Notes: generated from the sequence alone by a model not told the origin. DNA of 64,000 nt from Streptomyces sp. TRM68367 (GCF_014495685.1 NZ_JACTVI010000030.1:1-64000); one strand, 5' to 3'. Counted from the first letter of the stretch, positions 33,044 through 42,379 are shown. Translations and numbers: made by a program.

Positions 33044-34608
33044 GTGCGCTCCCTGAGCCGGCGGCGCAGGATCTTGCCGGTGGCGGCGCGCGGGACGCCG
33101 TCGATGAAGGTGACGTGCCGGATGCGCTGGTAGGGGGCGACGCGTTCGGCGACGTACATCATGACCTCTCCTTCGGGGAGGTCGCTGGCGTTCGGCTGGC
33201 GGACGACGTAGGCGTGCGGGACTTCGGTGCCGTCGTCGTTGCGGACGCCGATGACGGCGGCGTCGGCGATGCCGGGGTGGGTGAGCAGGAGCGCCTCCAG
33301 TTCGGCGGGGGCGACCTTGAAGCCCTTGTACTCGATGAGTTCCTTGACGCGGTCGACGACGAACAGCCAGCCGCCCTCGTCGACGTGTCCGACGTCGCCG
33401 GTGTGCAGCCAGCCGCCCGCGTCGATCATGGCGGCGGTGTCGTCGGGTCGTCCGAGGTAGCCCTTCATGATCTGGGGGCCGCGGATGAGGATCTCGCCGG
33501 ACTCGCCGGTGCCGAGGTCCTTGCCGGGATCGTCGAGGGAGACGATGCGCATCTCGGTGCCGGCGATGAGCCGGCCGACCGTGCCGGGCGGCGCCTGGCG
33601 CATGGCGTCCAGGGGGACGACGTGGGTGCCGGGCGAGACTTCCGTCATGCCGTAGGCCTGGCCGACGGGCGGCAGGCCGAGGCGCCGGGAGCAGGCGGCG
33701 GCCAGACTGGCGTCCAGGGGCGCCGCGGCGCTGATGACGTACTTCAGGCACGACAGGTCGTACTGGTCGACCAGCGGGTGCTTGGCGAGGGCCAGGACGA
33801 TGGGCGGGGCAACGTACAGGCCGGTGATGCGGTGGCTCTGGATGGCGGCGAGCAACGTCTCCAGGTCGAAGCGGGGCAGGACGACGACGGTGGCGCCGTG
33901 CCGGAGCGGCATGTTCATGAGGGTCGTCAGGCCGTAGATGTGGGCGAACGGCAGGACGGCCAGGATGCGGTCGCCGGGGCCGGCGGCGATGGCGGGCTGG
34001 AGCTGGGCGAGGTTGGTGGCGATCTGCCGGTGGGTGAGCATCACGCCCTTGGGCCGGCCGGTGGTGCCGGAGGAGTACGGCAGGACCGCCACGTCCTCGA
34101 CGGGGTCGATGTCGACCGCGGGCTCGGGGGCGGCCGAGGCGAGCATGTCGATCAGTGAGCGATGGCCGGGCGCGCTGTCGCACACGAAGATCTCCGTCAC
34201 GCCGCCCGTGTGTTCGGCGGCCTCGCGGGCCGCGTCGAGCAGCGGGGAGACCGTGATGATCCAGCGGGCGGCGGAGTCCCGCAGCTGTTTGGCGAACTCC
34301 TCGACCGTGGCGAGCGGGTGCACGGTGGTGACGGAGGCACCCGCGCGCGTGGCGGCGTGGAAGGCGATCGGGAAGGAGATCGTGTTGGGGCTGTGCAGGG
34401 CGACGACATCGCCCTTGCGCACTCCGGCCTCGGCGAGGGCGGCGGCGACCCGCCGGTGGACCCGGTCCACCTGCTGGTAGGTGAGGGTGGTGCCGTCGGT
34501 GCCGTCGATGAGCGCCGGTGTGCTGCCGTACTCGGCGGCCCGGGCGAGGACGGCTTCGTGGATGGGGAGTTCGACGGGCGGGATGTCTGCGTACTCGCTG
34601 CGGAACAT
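33040..34608 (-). CDS. 4-coumarate/cinnamate-CoA ligase
   Basis: A 522-residue adenylate-forming ligase. Motifs: PYSSGTTGRPKGVMLTHRQ (P-loop), GQAYGMTEVSPGTH, GWLHTGDVGHVDEGGWLFVVDRVKELIEYKGFKVAPAE (A7-A8) and PRAATGKILRRRLRE with the catalytic Lys. It is closely like the experimentally studied S. coelicolor cinnamate-CoA ligase (SCO4383 from memory). ATG 34608 follows GAGGAGGAACC. Its former operon partners, an enoyl-CoA hydratase and an acyl-CoA dehydrogenase, survive only as fragments on either side. Confidence 0.92.
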   Translation of the reverse strand: MFRSEYADIPPVELPIHEAVLARAAEYGSTPALIDGTDGTTLTYQQVDRVHRRVAAALAEAGVRKGDVVALHSPNTISFPIAFHAATRAGASVTTVHPLATVEEFAKQLRDSAARWIITVSPLLDAAREAAEHTGGVTEIFVCDSAPGHRSLIDMLASAAPEPAVDIDPVEDVAVLPYSSGTTGRPKGVMLTHRQIATNLAQLQPAIAAGPGDRILAVLPFAHIYGLTTLMNMPLRHGATVVVLPRFDLETLLAAIQSHRITGLYVAPPIVLALAKHPLVDQYDLSCLKYVISAAAPLDASLAAACSRRLGLPPVGQAYGMTEVSPGTHVVPLDAMRQAPPGTVGRLIAGTEMRIVSLDDPGKDLGTGESGEILIRGPQIMKGYLGRPDDTAAMIDAGGWLHTGDVGHVDEGGWLFVVDRVKELIEYKGFKVAPAELEALLLTHPGIADAAVIGVRNDDGTEVPHAYVVRQPNASDLPEGEVMMYVAERVAPYQRIRHVTFIDGVPRAATGKILRRRLRERT

Positions 34609-34640
34609 GGTTCCTCCTCGCGCAACGCCGTGCTGGTTCA

Positions 34641-35005
34641 CTACGACTTGGGCAGGCCCGGAGTCTGCCGGGAGACGTAGTTGAGAATCATCTCCCGGCT
34701 CACCGGTGCTGTACGAGCCACGCACGCCGCGGTTATCAACGACGCGATCCCGAACTCGCGCGGGAGGCCGTCGCCGCCGAGGGTGTGCACGGCCTGGTCC
34801 ACGGCCTTCACGCAGGCCTCACCGGCCGCGTATTGGCCATGTTCGCGTCCTCGCCCGCGCCCGTGTCGTCCCCGGGCGTCGTACAGGTGCGCCGCCTTCT
34901 GGGTCATCAGGCGGGCGAGTTCGAGGTCGGTGTGGGCCTGGGCGAGGGGTGGGCGATGGCCTGGTGGGCGCCGATGGGGGCATTCCAGACGGTGCGGTCG
35001 CGTGC
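34641..35005 (-). pseudogene. C-terminal acyl-CoA dehydrogenase remnant
   Basis: The minus strand reads VWNAPIGAHQAIAHP in one frame, then after a frameshift HTDLELARLMTQKAAHLYDA, AAGEACVKAVDQAVHTLGGD, REFGIASLITAACVAR and VSREMILNYVSRQTPGLPKS and a stop. These are consecutive pieces of the C-terminal helical domain of an acyl-CoA dehydrogenase. The N-terminal two thirds are gone. Confidence 0.8.
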
Positions 35006-35072
35006 AACTGTCCAGTCTGCTGCCCCAGGAAAATCGCGCGCGTGCGCCCGCCCTCCGCAGTACGGTCGCCGG

Positions 35073-35813
35073 GTGCTGAATGAGGACGGTTACTTCGGAG
35101 AAGCCATTGCGGCGGGGTACGACGACCCGTCGTCGGAGATGTTCGCGCCCGAGGTCGTGGCACGGACCGCCGGTGTGCTGGCGGAACTGGCCGGCGGCGG
35201 CCGGGCGTTGGAGCTGGGCATCGGCACCGGGCGGATCGCGGTGCCGCTGGCGCGGCGGGGCGTCGAGGTGCACGGCATCGACATGTCCCGGGCGATGGTG
35301 GAGCGGCTGCGGGCCAAGCCGGGGGGCGACGCGATCGGCGTGACGATCGGGGACTTCGCGACGGCGAAGGCGCCCGGCAGGTTCACGCTGGCGTACCTGG
35401 TGTTCAACACGATCATGAACCTGACGACGCAGGACGCCCAGGTGGACTGCTTCCGCAACGTCGCGGAGCACCTCGAACCCGGCGGGTGCTTCGTCATCGA
35501 GGTCGGGGTGCCGGACCTGCGCCGGCTGCCGCCCGGGCAGAACGCGGTGCCGTTCCACGTGGACGGCTCGCGGCTGGGGTTCGATCTGTACGACGTGGCG
35601 ACCCAGGCGATGAGCTCGCACCACGTCACGGTGCAGGACGGCCGCAGCTCGTACTGGTCCATCCCGTTCCGTTACGTGTGGCCCGCCGAGCTGGACCTGA
35701 TGGCCCGGCTGGCCGGGCTGCGGCTGCGCGAGCGGTGGGACGGGTGGTCGCGGGAGCCGTTCACGAGCGAGAGCCGGCAGCACGTGTCGGTGTGGGAGAA
35801 GCCGGCCGGCTGA
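35073..35813 (+). CDS. Class I SAM-dependent methyltransferase
   Basis: A 246-residue protein with the Rossmann-like methyltransferase fold. Motif I is ALELGIGTGRIAVPLA, the acidic loop after strand 2 is VHGIDMSR, motif II is GDFATAKAPGRFTLAYLVFNTIMNL, and motif III LEPGGCFVIEVG. No substrate-specific feature was recognised. GTG 35073 is chosen because the methyltransferase fold begins right after it; the open frame extends far upstream without domain character. Confidence 0.85.
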   Translation: MLNEDGYFGEAIAAGYDDPSSEMFAPEVVARTAGVLAELAGGGRALELGIGTGRIAVPLARRGVEVHGIDMSRAMVERLRAKPGGDAIGVTIGDFATAKAPGRFTLAYLVFNTIMNLTTQDAQVDCFRNVAEHLEPGGCFVIEVGVPDLRRLPPGQNAVPFHVDGSRLGFDLYDVATQAMSSHHVTVQDGRSSYWSIPFRYVWPAELDLMARLAGLRLRERWDGWSREPFTSESRQHVSVWEKPAG

Positions 35814-35869
35814 GGCAGGCCCGGTGATCCACGATCGTCACTGTCAGTGGTGGCGTGCATCCTGGATGC

Positions 35870-38800
35870 ATGACGGATCTGACCGCTCTTGAGGCGGAGC
35901 TGCGCGGCGGCGTCCGGGGTGAGGTGGACTTCGGGGTCACCGCCCGGGCGCTGGTCACCATGGACGCGTCCAACTACCGGCGGGTGCCGGTGGGCGTCGT
36001 CGCGCCGCGGGACGCGGACGACGTCGCGGCCGTGCTGGAGGTGTGCCGGGCGCGTGGGGTGCCGGTCGTGGCGCGCGGCGGCGGGACCTCCATCGCGGGG
36101 CAGGCCACGGGCGTGGGCGTCGTGCTGGACTTCACGCGGCACATGAACCGGGTCCTGGCTGTGGACCCGGAGGCGCGGACGGCCGTCGTCCAGCCGGGAC
36201 TTGTCCTCGACCGGCTCCAGGACGCCGCCGCGCCGCACGGGCTGCGGTTCGGGCCCGATCCGTCCACGCACAGCCGGTGCACGCTCGGCGGGATGATCGG
36301 CAACAACTCGTGCGGCTCGCACTCGGTGGCGTGGGGGACGACCGCCGACAGTGTGCGGGAGCTGTCCGTGGTCACCGCGCGCGGGGCGCGGCTGCGGCTC
36401 AAGCAGGGGTGGGCCGGTGCGCCTGAGGGGCTGCGCGAGCTGGTGGACGGCGAGCTGGCGCGGCTGCGCACCGGGTTCCCGGAGCTGCCCCGCCGCATCT
36501 CGGGGTACGCGGTGGACGCGCTGCTGCCCGAGAAGGGCGCCGACGTCGCCCGCTCGTTCTGCGGGTCGGAGGGCACGCTGGGGGTGCTGACGGAGGCAGT
36601 CGTACGGCTGGTTCGGGCGCCGCGCGCGCGTGCGCTGGCCGTGCTGGCGTACACCGACGAGAGCGCCGCCGCGGAGGCTGCTGCGGAGTTGCTGTGGTAC
36701 GGACCGCTGACCGTGGAGGGCATGGCGGCCGACCTGGTGCCGGCCACGGCCGGGCTGCCCAGGGGCGGGGCGTGGCTGTTCGTGGAGACCGGCGGGGAGT
36801 CGGCCGGGGAGGCACGCGCGCGTGCGGAGGCGATCGTGCGGGCGGCCGATGTCGTCGACTCGCTCGTCGTGACCGACCCCGCGGGCCAGCGCGCGCTGTG
36901 GCGGATCCGGGAGGACGCCAGCGGTACGGCGACGCGGATGCCGGACGGCAGCGAGGCCTGGCCGGGCTGGGAGGACTGCGCGGTGCCGCCCGCCCGGCTG
37001 GGCGCCTACCTGCGGGACTTCCGGGGGCTGCTGGCCGATCACCGGCTGCGCGGGACGCCGTACGGGCACTTCGGGGACGGCTGCATCCACGTCCGCATCG
37101 ACTTCGACCTGCTCACGGAGCAGGGCATCGGACGCTTCCGGCGCTTCTCCGAGGAGCTCGCCGAGCTGGTCGTGGCGCACGGCGGGTCGCTGTCCGGGGA
37201 GCACGGGGACGGGCAGGCGCGGGCCGAGCTGCTGCCGAAGATGTACGGCGCGGAAATCGTCGCCCTCTTCGAGCGTGTGAAGGGCGTCTGGGACCCGGAC
37301 GACCTCCTCAACCCGGGCATGCTCGTACGGCCCGCGCCCCTGGACGCCGACCTCCGCTTCTCCGTGCTGCCCCGCGAGCCCGTCGACGTGGCCTTCGGCT
37401 ACCCGTCCGACGGCGGCGACTTCTCGGCGGCCGTACGGCGCTGCGTGGGGGTCGCCAAGTGCCGTACGACGCCGGTGTCCGGGTCCGCCGTGATGTGCCC
37501 GTCCTTCCGGGCGACCGGGGAGGAGGAGCACTCCACGCGCGGCCGTGCCCGGCTGCTGCACGAGATGCTGGCCGGTGAGCTGGTGACCGACGGCTGGCGG
37601 TCGGCTCAGGTGCGGGACGCGCTCGATCTGTGCCTGTCCTGCAAGGGGTGCCGATCGGACTGCCCGGTCGAGGTCGACATGGCCACGTACAAGGCGGAGT
37701 TCCTGCACCACCACTACGCCGGGCGCCGCCGCCCCGCCGCGCACTATGCGATGGGCCGGCTGCCGGTCTGGCTGCGGTGGGCGGCCCGCACGCGCACCGC
37801 GCGCGTGGTCAACGCGCTGGCGGGCGTACGGCCGTTGGCGGCGCTGGCCAAGCGGGCGGGCGGGATCGCACCGGAGCGAGACCTTCCGCGGCTGGCGGGG
37901 CAGACGTTCAGCGGGTGGTGGGAGCGGCGGCGCGGGGAGGGGGCGGTCGGGGGCGGAGCCGGGACAGCTGCCGCGGGCGGCAGAAGCGGAACAACACCAG
38001 TCGGCGGCGGCGAAGGCGGCACTGGAGCCCTGGGCGCTGGCGAGGGTGCGGTGGTCGGCGCCGGTGAGAAGGGGATGGCCGTCGGCCGTGGCGACCTCGT
38101 CATCCTGTGGCCGGACACCTTCACCGAGCACCTCTCGCCGTCCGTCGGGCAGGCCGCCGTGCGCGTGCTGGAGGCGGCCGGGCTGCGCGTGGCGCTTCCG
38201 CCGACCGTGCATCTGCGCAGGGCGCCGGTGGGCGACGGGCGGACGGTCGCCCTGGACCCGCGGTCCCTGCTGCGCGGACGGGGCCGGGTCTGCTGCGGCC
38301 TGACGTATGTGTCGACGGGCCAGCTGGACCGCGCCCGTACGGTCATGCGCCGCACGCTCGACCTGATGGAACCGGTGCTGGAGACCGACGCCCCGGTCGT
38401 CGTCCTGGAGCCCAGCTGCGCCGCCGCCCTGCGCACGGACGTACCGGAGCTGCTGCACGACGACCCGCGCGCCGCCCGGCTCGCCGCCCGTGTCCTGACC
38501 TTCGCCGAGGCCCTGCAGCGCCACGCCCCCGACTGGGCCCCGCCCGCCCTGAACCGCCCCGTCGCCGGTCAGACCCACTGCCACCAGCACGCGGTCCTCG
38601 GCGACACGGCCGACCGCCACCTGCGCACCGCCGCCGGCCTCACCGGCGAACTGAGCGGCGGCTGCTGCGGCCTCGCCGGCAACTTCGGCTTCGAGAAGGG
38701 CCACTACGAGGTGTCGGCGGCGTGCGCGGAGGAACAGCTCCTGCCGGCGGTACGGGACGCACCGGACAGCACGGTGATCCTTGCCGACGGCTTCTCCTGC

Positions 38801-38890
38801 CGCACACAGCTGGAGCAGCTGGCCGGGAGACGGGGACAGCACCTGGCGGAGGTGCTGGCGACGGCGCTGGACGAGGAGGGCCGGAACTAG
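35870..38890 (+). CDS. FAD-binding/Fe-S oxidoreductase (GlcD-GlcF-type fusion)
   Basis: A 1006-residue flavoprotein, YdiJ/D-2-hydroxyacid dehydrogenase type. The FAD-binding PCMH domain (about residues 35-215) includes PVVARGGGTSIAGQATG. The FAD-oxidase C domain (about 220-485) includes PYGHFGDGCIHVRIDFDLL and LSGEHGDGQAR. The ferredoxin-like part has CLSCKGCRSDCP (about 587) and an earlier KCRTTP/VMCPSF pair. Two CCG-type cysteine regions follow (EPSCAAALR; THCHQH and SGGCCGLAGNFGFE). Between them lies an about 45-residue Gly/Ala linker (about 688-735). ATG 35870 gives family length. It probably oxidises a D-2-hydroxy acid and passes electrons on. Confidence 0.9.
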   Translation: MTDLTALEAELRGGVRGEVDFGVTARALVTMDASNYRRVPVGVVAPRDADDVAAVLEVCRARGVPVVARGGGTSIAGQATGVGVVLDFTRHMNRVLAVDPEARTAVVQPGLVLDRLQDAAAPHGLRFGPDPSTHSRCTLGGMIGNNSCGSHSVAWGTTADSVRELSVVTARGARLRLKQGWAGAPEGLRELVDGELARLRTGFPELPRRISGYAVDALLPEKGADVARSFCGSEGTLGVLTEAVVRLVRAPRARALAVLAYTDESAAAEAAAELLWYGPLTVEGMAADLVPATAGLPRGGAWLFVETGGESAGEARARAEAIVRAADVVDSLVVTDPAGQRALWRIREDASGTATRMPDGSEAWPGWEDCAVPPARLGAYLRDFRGLLADHRLRGTPYGHFGDGCIHVRIDFDLLTEQGIGRFRRFSEELAELVVAHGGSLSGEHGDGQARAELLPKMYGAEIVALFERVKGVWDPDDLLNPGMLVRPAPLDADLRFSVLPREPVDVAFGYPSDGGDFSAAVRRCVGVAKCRTTPVSGSAVMCPSFRATGEEEHSTRGRARLLHEMLAGELVTDGWRSAQVRDALDLCLSCKGCRSDCPVEVDMATYKAEFLHHHYAGRRRPAAHYAMGRLPVWLRWAARTRTARVVNALAGVRPLAALAKRAGGIAPERDLPRLAGQTFSGWWERRRGEGAVGGGAGTAAAGGRSGTTPVGGGEGGTGALGAGEGAVVGAGEKGMAVGRGDLVILWPDTFTEHLSPSVGQAAVRVLEAAGLRVALPPTVHLRRAPVGDGRTVALDPRSLLRGRGRVCCGLTYVSTGQLDRARTVMRRTLDLMEPVLETDAPVVVLEPSCAAALRTDVPELLHDDPRAARLAARVLTFAEALQRHAPDWAPPALNRPVAGQTHCHQHAVLGDTADRHLRTAAGLTGELSGGCCGLAGNFGFEKGHYEVSAACAEEQLLPAVRDAPDSTVILADGFSCRTQLEQLAGRRGQHLAEVLATALDEEGRN

Positions 38891-39021
38891 CCGGAAGAAG
38901 AGCCCTCCGGGTCCTGGTACGCGGAACCGTGGAACTGCCTTAGCCCAGTGCTCCAGCCGTAGTTGTGGATCTTGGTCGGCTGCCACGACAGACAAGTAGC
39001 CGAGCACGGGAAAAGCGAGCG

Positions 39022-39060
39022 GAGTGAGGACTCACTCATTGACGGAGTGAGTCCTCACTC
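39022..39060. promoter_or_regulatory. Double-palindrome operator overlapping a promoter
   Basis: GAGTGAGGACTCACTC (39022-39037) and its exact inverse GAGTGAGTCCTCACTC (39045-39060) are separated by attgacg. Each arm is itself palindromic (GAGTGAG-NN-CTCACTC). TTGACG at 39039-39044 lies in the spacer, and TACTCT at 39063-39068 follows at 18 bp, so a bound repressor would block the promoter of the adjoining TetR gene. Confidence 0.8.
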
Positions 39061-39075
39061 CGTACTCTCGTGGTC

Positions 39076-39687
39076 ATGACAGCACCTAAGGAGAACCAGA
39101 CCACCCGCCGCCGCGCCCCCGGCATGTCGCCGGAGCAGCGCCGCGAAATGATCATCCAGACCGCGATCCCGCTGATCGCCGAGTACGGCGCCGCGGTGAC
39201 GACCGCGAAGATCGCCCGCGCCGCGGGCATCGGCGAGGGCACGATCTTCCGGGTCTTCGCCGACAAGGACGAGCTGCTGCAGGCATGCATGGCCGAGGCG
39301 CTCTCCCCCGAGCACGCGGTCCGCGAGCTCGACGCGATCGACGTATCCCAGCCGCTGCCCGACCGGCTCGCGGAGGCGGCCGAGGCGCTGCAGGCGCACA
39401 TGTCCAGGATGGGCGCGATCGCCGGCTCGCTGGGGCATCGCGGCGGCAAGCACCCCGGCACGGTGCGCGGCGCGGGCCGCGACGAGTCGACGACCCGTAT
39501 CCGCGCGGCCCTCGCGGAGCTGCTGGAGCCCGACAAGGCCACCCTGCGCCGGCCGCCGGAGCAGATCGCGGCCCTCTTCTTCGGACTGCTCTTCACCCAA
39601 CCGCGTACTGAGGACGAGCCCGACCTGACCCCGCAGGAGCTGGTGGAGGTCTTCCTGCACGGGGCGCTCTCGGGGGGCGCCAAGTGA
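39076..39687 (+). CDS. TetR family transcriptional regulator
   Basis: A 203-residue repressor. The HTH is in the N-terminal AVTTAKIARAAGIGEGTIFRVFADKDELL; the remainder is the ligand-binding helical domain. The -10 element at 39063-39068 ends 7 bases before ATG 39076 and there is no Shine-Dalgarno, so the mRNA is probably leaderless. It almost certainly autoregulates through the 39022-39060 operator. The stop overlaps the next gene (GTGA). Confidence 0.92.
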   Translation: MTAPKENQTTRRRAPGMSPEQRREMIIQTAIPLIAEYGAAVTTAKIARAAGIGEGTIFRVFADKDELLQACMAEALSPEHAVRELDAIDVSQPLPDRLAEAAEALQAHMSRMGAIAGSLGHRGGKHPGTVRGAGRDESTTRIRAALAELLEPDKATLRRPPEQIAALFFGLLFTQPRTEDEPDLTPQELVEVFLHGALSGGAK

Positions 39688-40094
39688 GCGCGCGGAGAAG
39701 GCGCCTGGGGGCTACGGCCCTCGCCGTCCTGGCCCCCGCCCTGGTGTGGCTGGTCGCGGACCCACTGCTGGGGCACCGGCTGCGGATCGCCGACGGCGAG
39801 CAGACGCTCGACATCGGCGCCGTGCCCGTGGCGGTCGTCGCACTGCTCGCGTCGCTCTCCGGCTGGGGACTGCTGGCCGCCCTGGAGCGGTTCGGGGCGC
39901 GGCGCGCCCGCGCCATCTGGACCGGGGTGGCCGGCGCCGTACTGGCCCTGTCCTTCCTGCCGTTCATCGGCAACGGCATGGACGGCGGCACCCGGGTCTC
40001 CCTCGCTCTGATGCACCTGGCGGTGGCGGCGGTGCTGATCCCGGGGCTGGGCGGCAGGTCCCCCGGGGCGGGAGCCGGTGCCGCCAGGGGGTGA
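39684..40094 (+). CDS. DUF6069-type small integral membrane protein
   Basis: A 136-residue protein with four predicted transmembrane helices (ATALAVLAPALVWLVADPLL; VAVVALLASLSGWGLLAALE; WTGVAGAVLALSFLPF; SLALMHLAVAAVLIPGL). It starts at GTG 39684 inside the TetR stop. Proteins of this type are commonly TetR partners; the function is unknown, but it is the likely target of the repressor together with the repressor itself. Confidence 0.8.
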   Translation: MSARRRRLGATALAVLAPALVWLVADPLLGHRLRIADGEQTLDIGAVPVAVVALLASLSGWGLLAALERFGARRARAIWTGVAGAVLALSFLPFIGNGMDGGTRVSLALMHLAVAAVLIPGLGGRSPGAGAGAARG

Positions 40095-40181
40095 CCGCCA
40101 GCACCAAGTACGCCGCAACCAGCACCAGATGGAGGCAGCCCTGCCAGAGCGTCGCGCGGCCGGGGAGGACCGTCAGAGTGC

Positions 40182-40511
40182 GTGTTCGAGCCGGTCTCCG
40201 ACACCGTCCGCACCGTGGTCTGCGGCCACACGCACATGCCGTACGTCCGCCTCGCCCACGGCCGTCTGGTGGTCAACCCGGGCAGCATCGGCATGCCGTA
40301 CGGCCGCGTCGGCGCCCACTCGTGCCTGCTCGGCCCCGGCACCGACCTGCGGGGCACGCCGTACGACATCCCGGCCGCGATCGCCCGCCTCACCGCCGAG
40401 TGCACCTATCCCGGCATCGCCGCCTGGGCCGACTACTACCTCAACGCGCGTGCGACGGACAGCGTCGTAGGTGCTGGAGGTGTTCGGGCCGCGCGACGGG
40501 CGGAGCTGACA
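40182..40511 (+). pseudogene. C-terminal fragment of metallophosphoesterase
   Basis: FEPVSDTVRTVVCGHTHMPY followed by VVNPGSIGMPYG is the C-terminal metal-binding GHTH block of a calcineurin-like phosphoesterase. The N-terminal DxH and GDxxD/GNHE blocks are missing. Near 40465 the frame shifts (YYLNARATDS, then VLEVFGPRDGR in another frame). It is both truncated and frameshifted. Confidence 0.8.
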
Positions 40512-40548
40512 AAGTCCAGCCCGCTGACGGACACCGGCGAACTACGGC

Positions 40549-40925
40549 TCACCCGGCGTCGGGTCGCAGGAAGCGCTGGATGATCAGGCGCAGGGTGGGG
40601 AGTTGGGCCGCCGGGTCGAAGGACGGCTCGGTGGCAGCGCTGGCGTAGAGGGCGCCGATGAGAGCCATGACCCAGGCCGCGGTGTCGTCCGCGTCGAGGG
40701 CCGGGTCGATCCGGCCCTCGGCGGCGGCCCTGCGCAGCAGGGTGCGGACGGTGGACCGCTCCTCGTCCTCGTCGCGGTTCAGCAGCGCCTCGAGTTCCGG
40801 GTCGCGGTAGGCCTGGATCAGCGCCTCCATGACCAGGGCGGGGACCAGCGTCTGCGTGGCGGGGGCCTCGGTGTCGTGGTGAAGGACGAGAAGCGGCGCC
40901 AGTACTGGAGGGTCGTTCGGGGGTG
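40549..40925 (-). pseudogene. C-terminal fragment of TetR regulator
   Basis: A frame of 94 codons from 40830 (YRDPELEALLNRDEDEERSTV, LDADDTAAWVMALIGALYASA, RLIIQRFLRPDAG) matches the ligand-binding domain of TetR proteins. The same frame continues upstream as LVLHHDTEAPATQTLVPALV, then breaks near 40905. No HTH is present. Confidence 0.7.
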
Positions 40926-40981
40926 ACCCCGCCGATCCTCACCGGGGCCGGACAGGCCGTCGACCGGGTCAGTGGCAAAAT

Positions 40982-41004
40982 GACTTCACGCGCCTGACGA
41001 AGTC
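40982..41004. promoter_or_regulatory. Inverted repeat upstream of the EamA gene
   Basis: GACTTC (40982-40987) and GAAGTC (40999-41004) with an 11-bp spacer lie about 70 bp before the transporter start; possible operator. Confidence 0.35.
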
Positions 41005-41070
41005 CATTACCCTGAACTGAGCAGTACATCATGATGCACGAAACCCGAGCCGAGCCCCCTGGACCGCCCC

Positions 41071-42048
41071 GTGAGCAGCACGCCCCGCGCCGCCGCCTCC
41101 CCCTCCGCACCGTCCGCATCGACCCCGGCCACCGCCCCCGACGCGGGCCACGCGCCCGCCCCAGCCGGCACTCCGCGCCGCTGGGGATCCCTCGGACCCG
41201 TCGGGATGGTCCTCGCCGGAATCGTCTCCGTACAGTTCGGCGGCGCCCTGGCCGTGACGCTGATGCCACGGGCCGGGGCGCTCGGTGTCGTGACGCTGCG
41301 GTTGCTGGTGGCCGCGATCGTGCTGCTCGTGGTGTGCCGGCCGCGGCTGCGCGGGCACTCCCGCGCCGACTGGGGCACGGTGATCGTCTTCGGCATCACC
41401 ATGGCCGCGATGAACGGCCTCTTCTACCAGGCCCTCGCCCGCATCCCGCTGGGCCCGGCGGTCACCCTGGAGGTCCTCGGCCCGCTCGCCCTGTCGGTGC
41501 TGGCGTCCCGGCGCGCGATCAACGCCCTGTGGGCGGCCCTCGCCCTGGCCGGCGTCTTCCTCCTCGGCGGCGGAGGCTTCGGCAGCCTCGACCCGGCGGG
41601 CGTGGCCTTCGCGCTCGGCGCGGGCGCGATGTGGGCGGCGTACATCGTCTTCAGCGCCCGTACGGGGCGGCGCTTCCCGCAGGCCGACGGGCTCGCCCTC
41701 GCCATGGCGGTCGCGGCGCTGCTGTTCCTGCCGCTGGGGGTCGTGGAGTCGGGCGCGAAGCTGCTCGACCCGACGACCGTCGCCCTCGGCGCGGCCGTGG
41801 CCGTCCTGTCCTCCGTCCTGCCGTACACCCTCGAACTGCTCGCCCTGCGCCACCTGCCCGCCGCCGCCTTCGCGATCCTGATGAGCCTGGAACCGGCCGT
41901 CGCCGCGACCGCGGGCTTCCTCGTCCTGAACCAGACCCTCTCCGCCGCCGAGGCCGCCGCGATCGCCCTGGTCGTCGCGGCGAGCATGGGGGCGGTACGG
42001 ACACAGGTGGGGCGGGGGAAGGAGAAAACGAAAGGCGTGCAGACCTGA
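41071..42048 (+). CDS. EamA-family (RhtA-like) metabolite exporter
   Basis: A 325-residue drug/metabolite transporter. After a disordered Ala/Pro/Ser-rich N-terminus (about 40 residues) come ten predicted transmembrane helices in two EamA repeats. The conserved ends VLGPLALSVLASRRAINALWA and LRHLPAAAFAILMSLEPAVAAT mark the RhtA-type threonine/homoserine exporter group. Cargo is inferred only from the family. It starts at GTG 41071. Confidence 0.88.
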   Translation: MSSTPRAAASPSAPSASTPATAPDAGHAPAPAGTPRRWGSLGPVGMVLAGIVSVQFGGALAVTLMPRAGALGVVTLRLLVAAIVLLVVCRPRLRGHSRADWGTVIVFGITMAAMNGLFYQALARIPLGPAVTLEVLGPLALSVLASRRAINALWAALALAGVFLLGGGGFGSLDPAGVAFALGAGAMWAAYIVFSARTGRRFPQADGLALAMAVAALLFLPLGVVESGAKLLDPTTVALGAAVAVLSSVLPYTLELLALRHLPAAAFAILMSLEPAVAATAGFLVLNQTLSAAEAAAIALVVAASMGAVRTQVGRGKEKTKGVQT

Positions 42049-42106
42049 CGCCGGCCGTCCGGGCTGACGCGAACTGAGAGGCCACCCCCATCGGCCGTCT
42101 GCCACC

Positions 42107-42299
42107 ATGCACCCCATGCCTGACCTGACTCCGGGCGAACTCGTGATCGACCGAGCGCACGCGTCGGACCCGGACGCGCTGACCGAGATCGACCCGATCG
42201 CGGCGAGCGGCGATCCCGCCCGACGGGCGAGCATCCGGCGCTGGTGCGAACAGGGTTCGGGAGGCGCTGGAGCGACGGGGGCTCGGCCTGCGGGAGTGA
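42107..42299 (+). pseudogene. N-terminal GNAT acetyltransferase remnant
   Basis: The first about 50 codons (LTPGELVIDRAHASDPDALT, EIDPIAASGDPARRASIRRW, CEQG) read as the start of a GNAT acetyltransferase; the acetyl-CoA site is missing. The sequence then switches to an unrelated end (EALERRGLGLRE and stop in another frame). The GNAT part is in frame with serC, so gene callers may fuse them. Confidence 0.6.
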
Positions 42300-42379
42300 C
42301 CTCCTCTCGCTTGCACCGCGCGTCTCACCCGACGGACGACGTTTCGCCCAGGTTTCCCGGAACGGATACGCTCCCCTGC

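Noticed and set aside
35672..39007. 1111-codon minus ORF opposite the GlcD-type oxidoreductase and methyltransferase
   Set aside because: It spans two real genes on the other strand and shows no domain.
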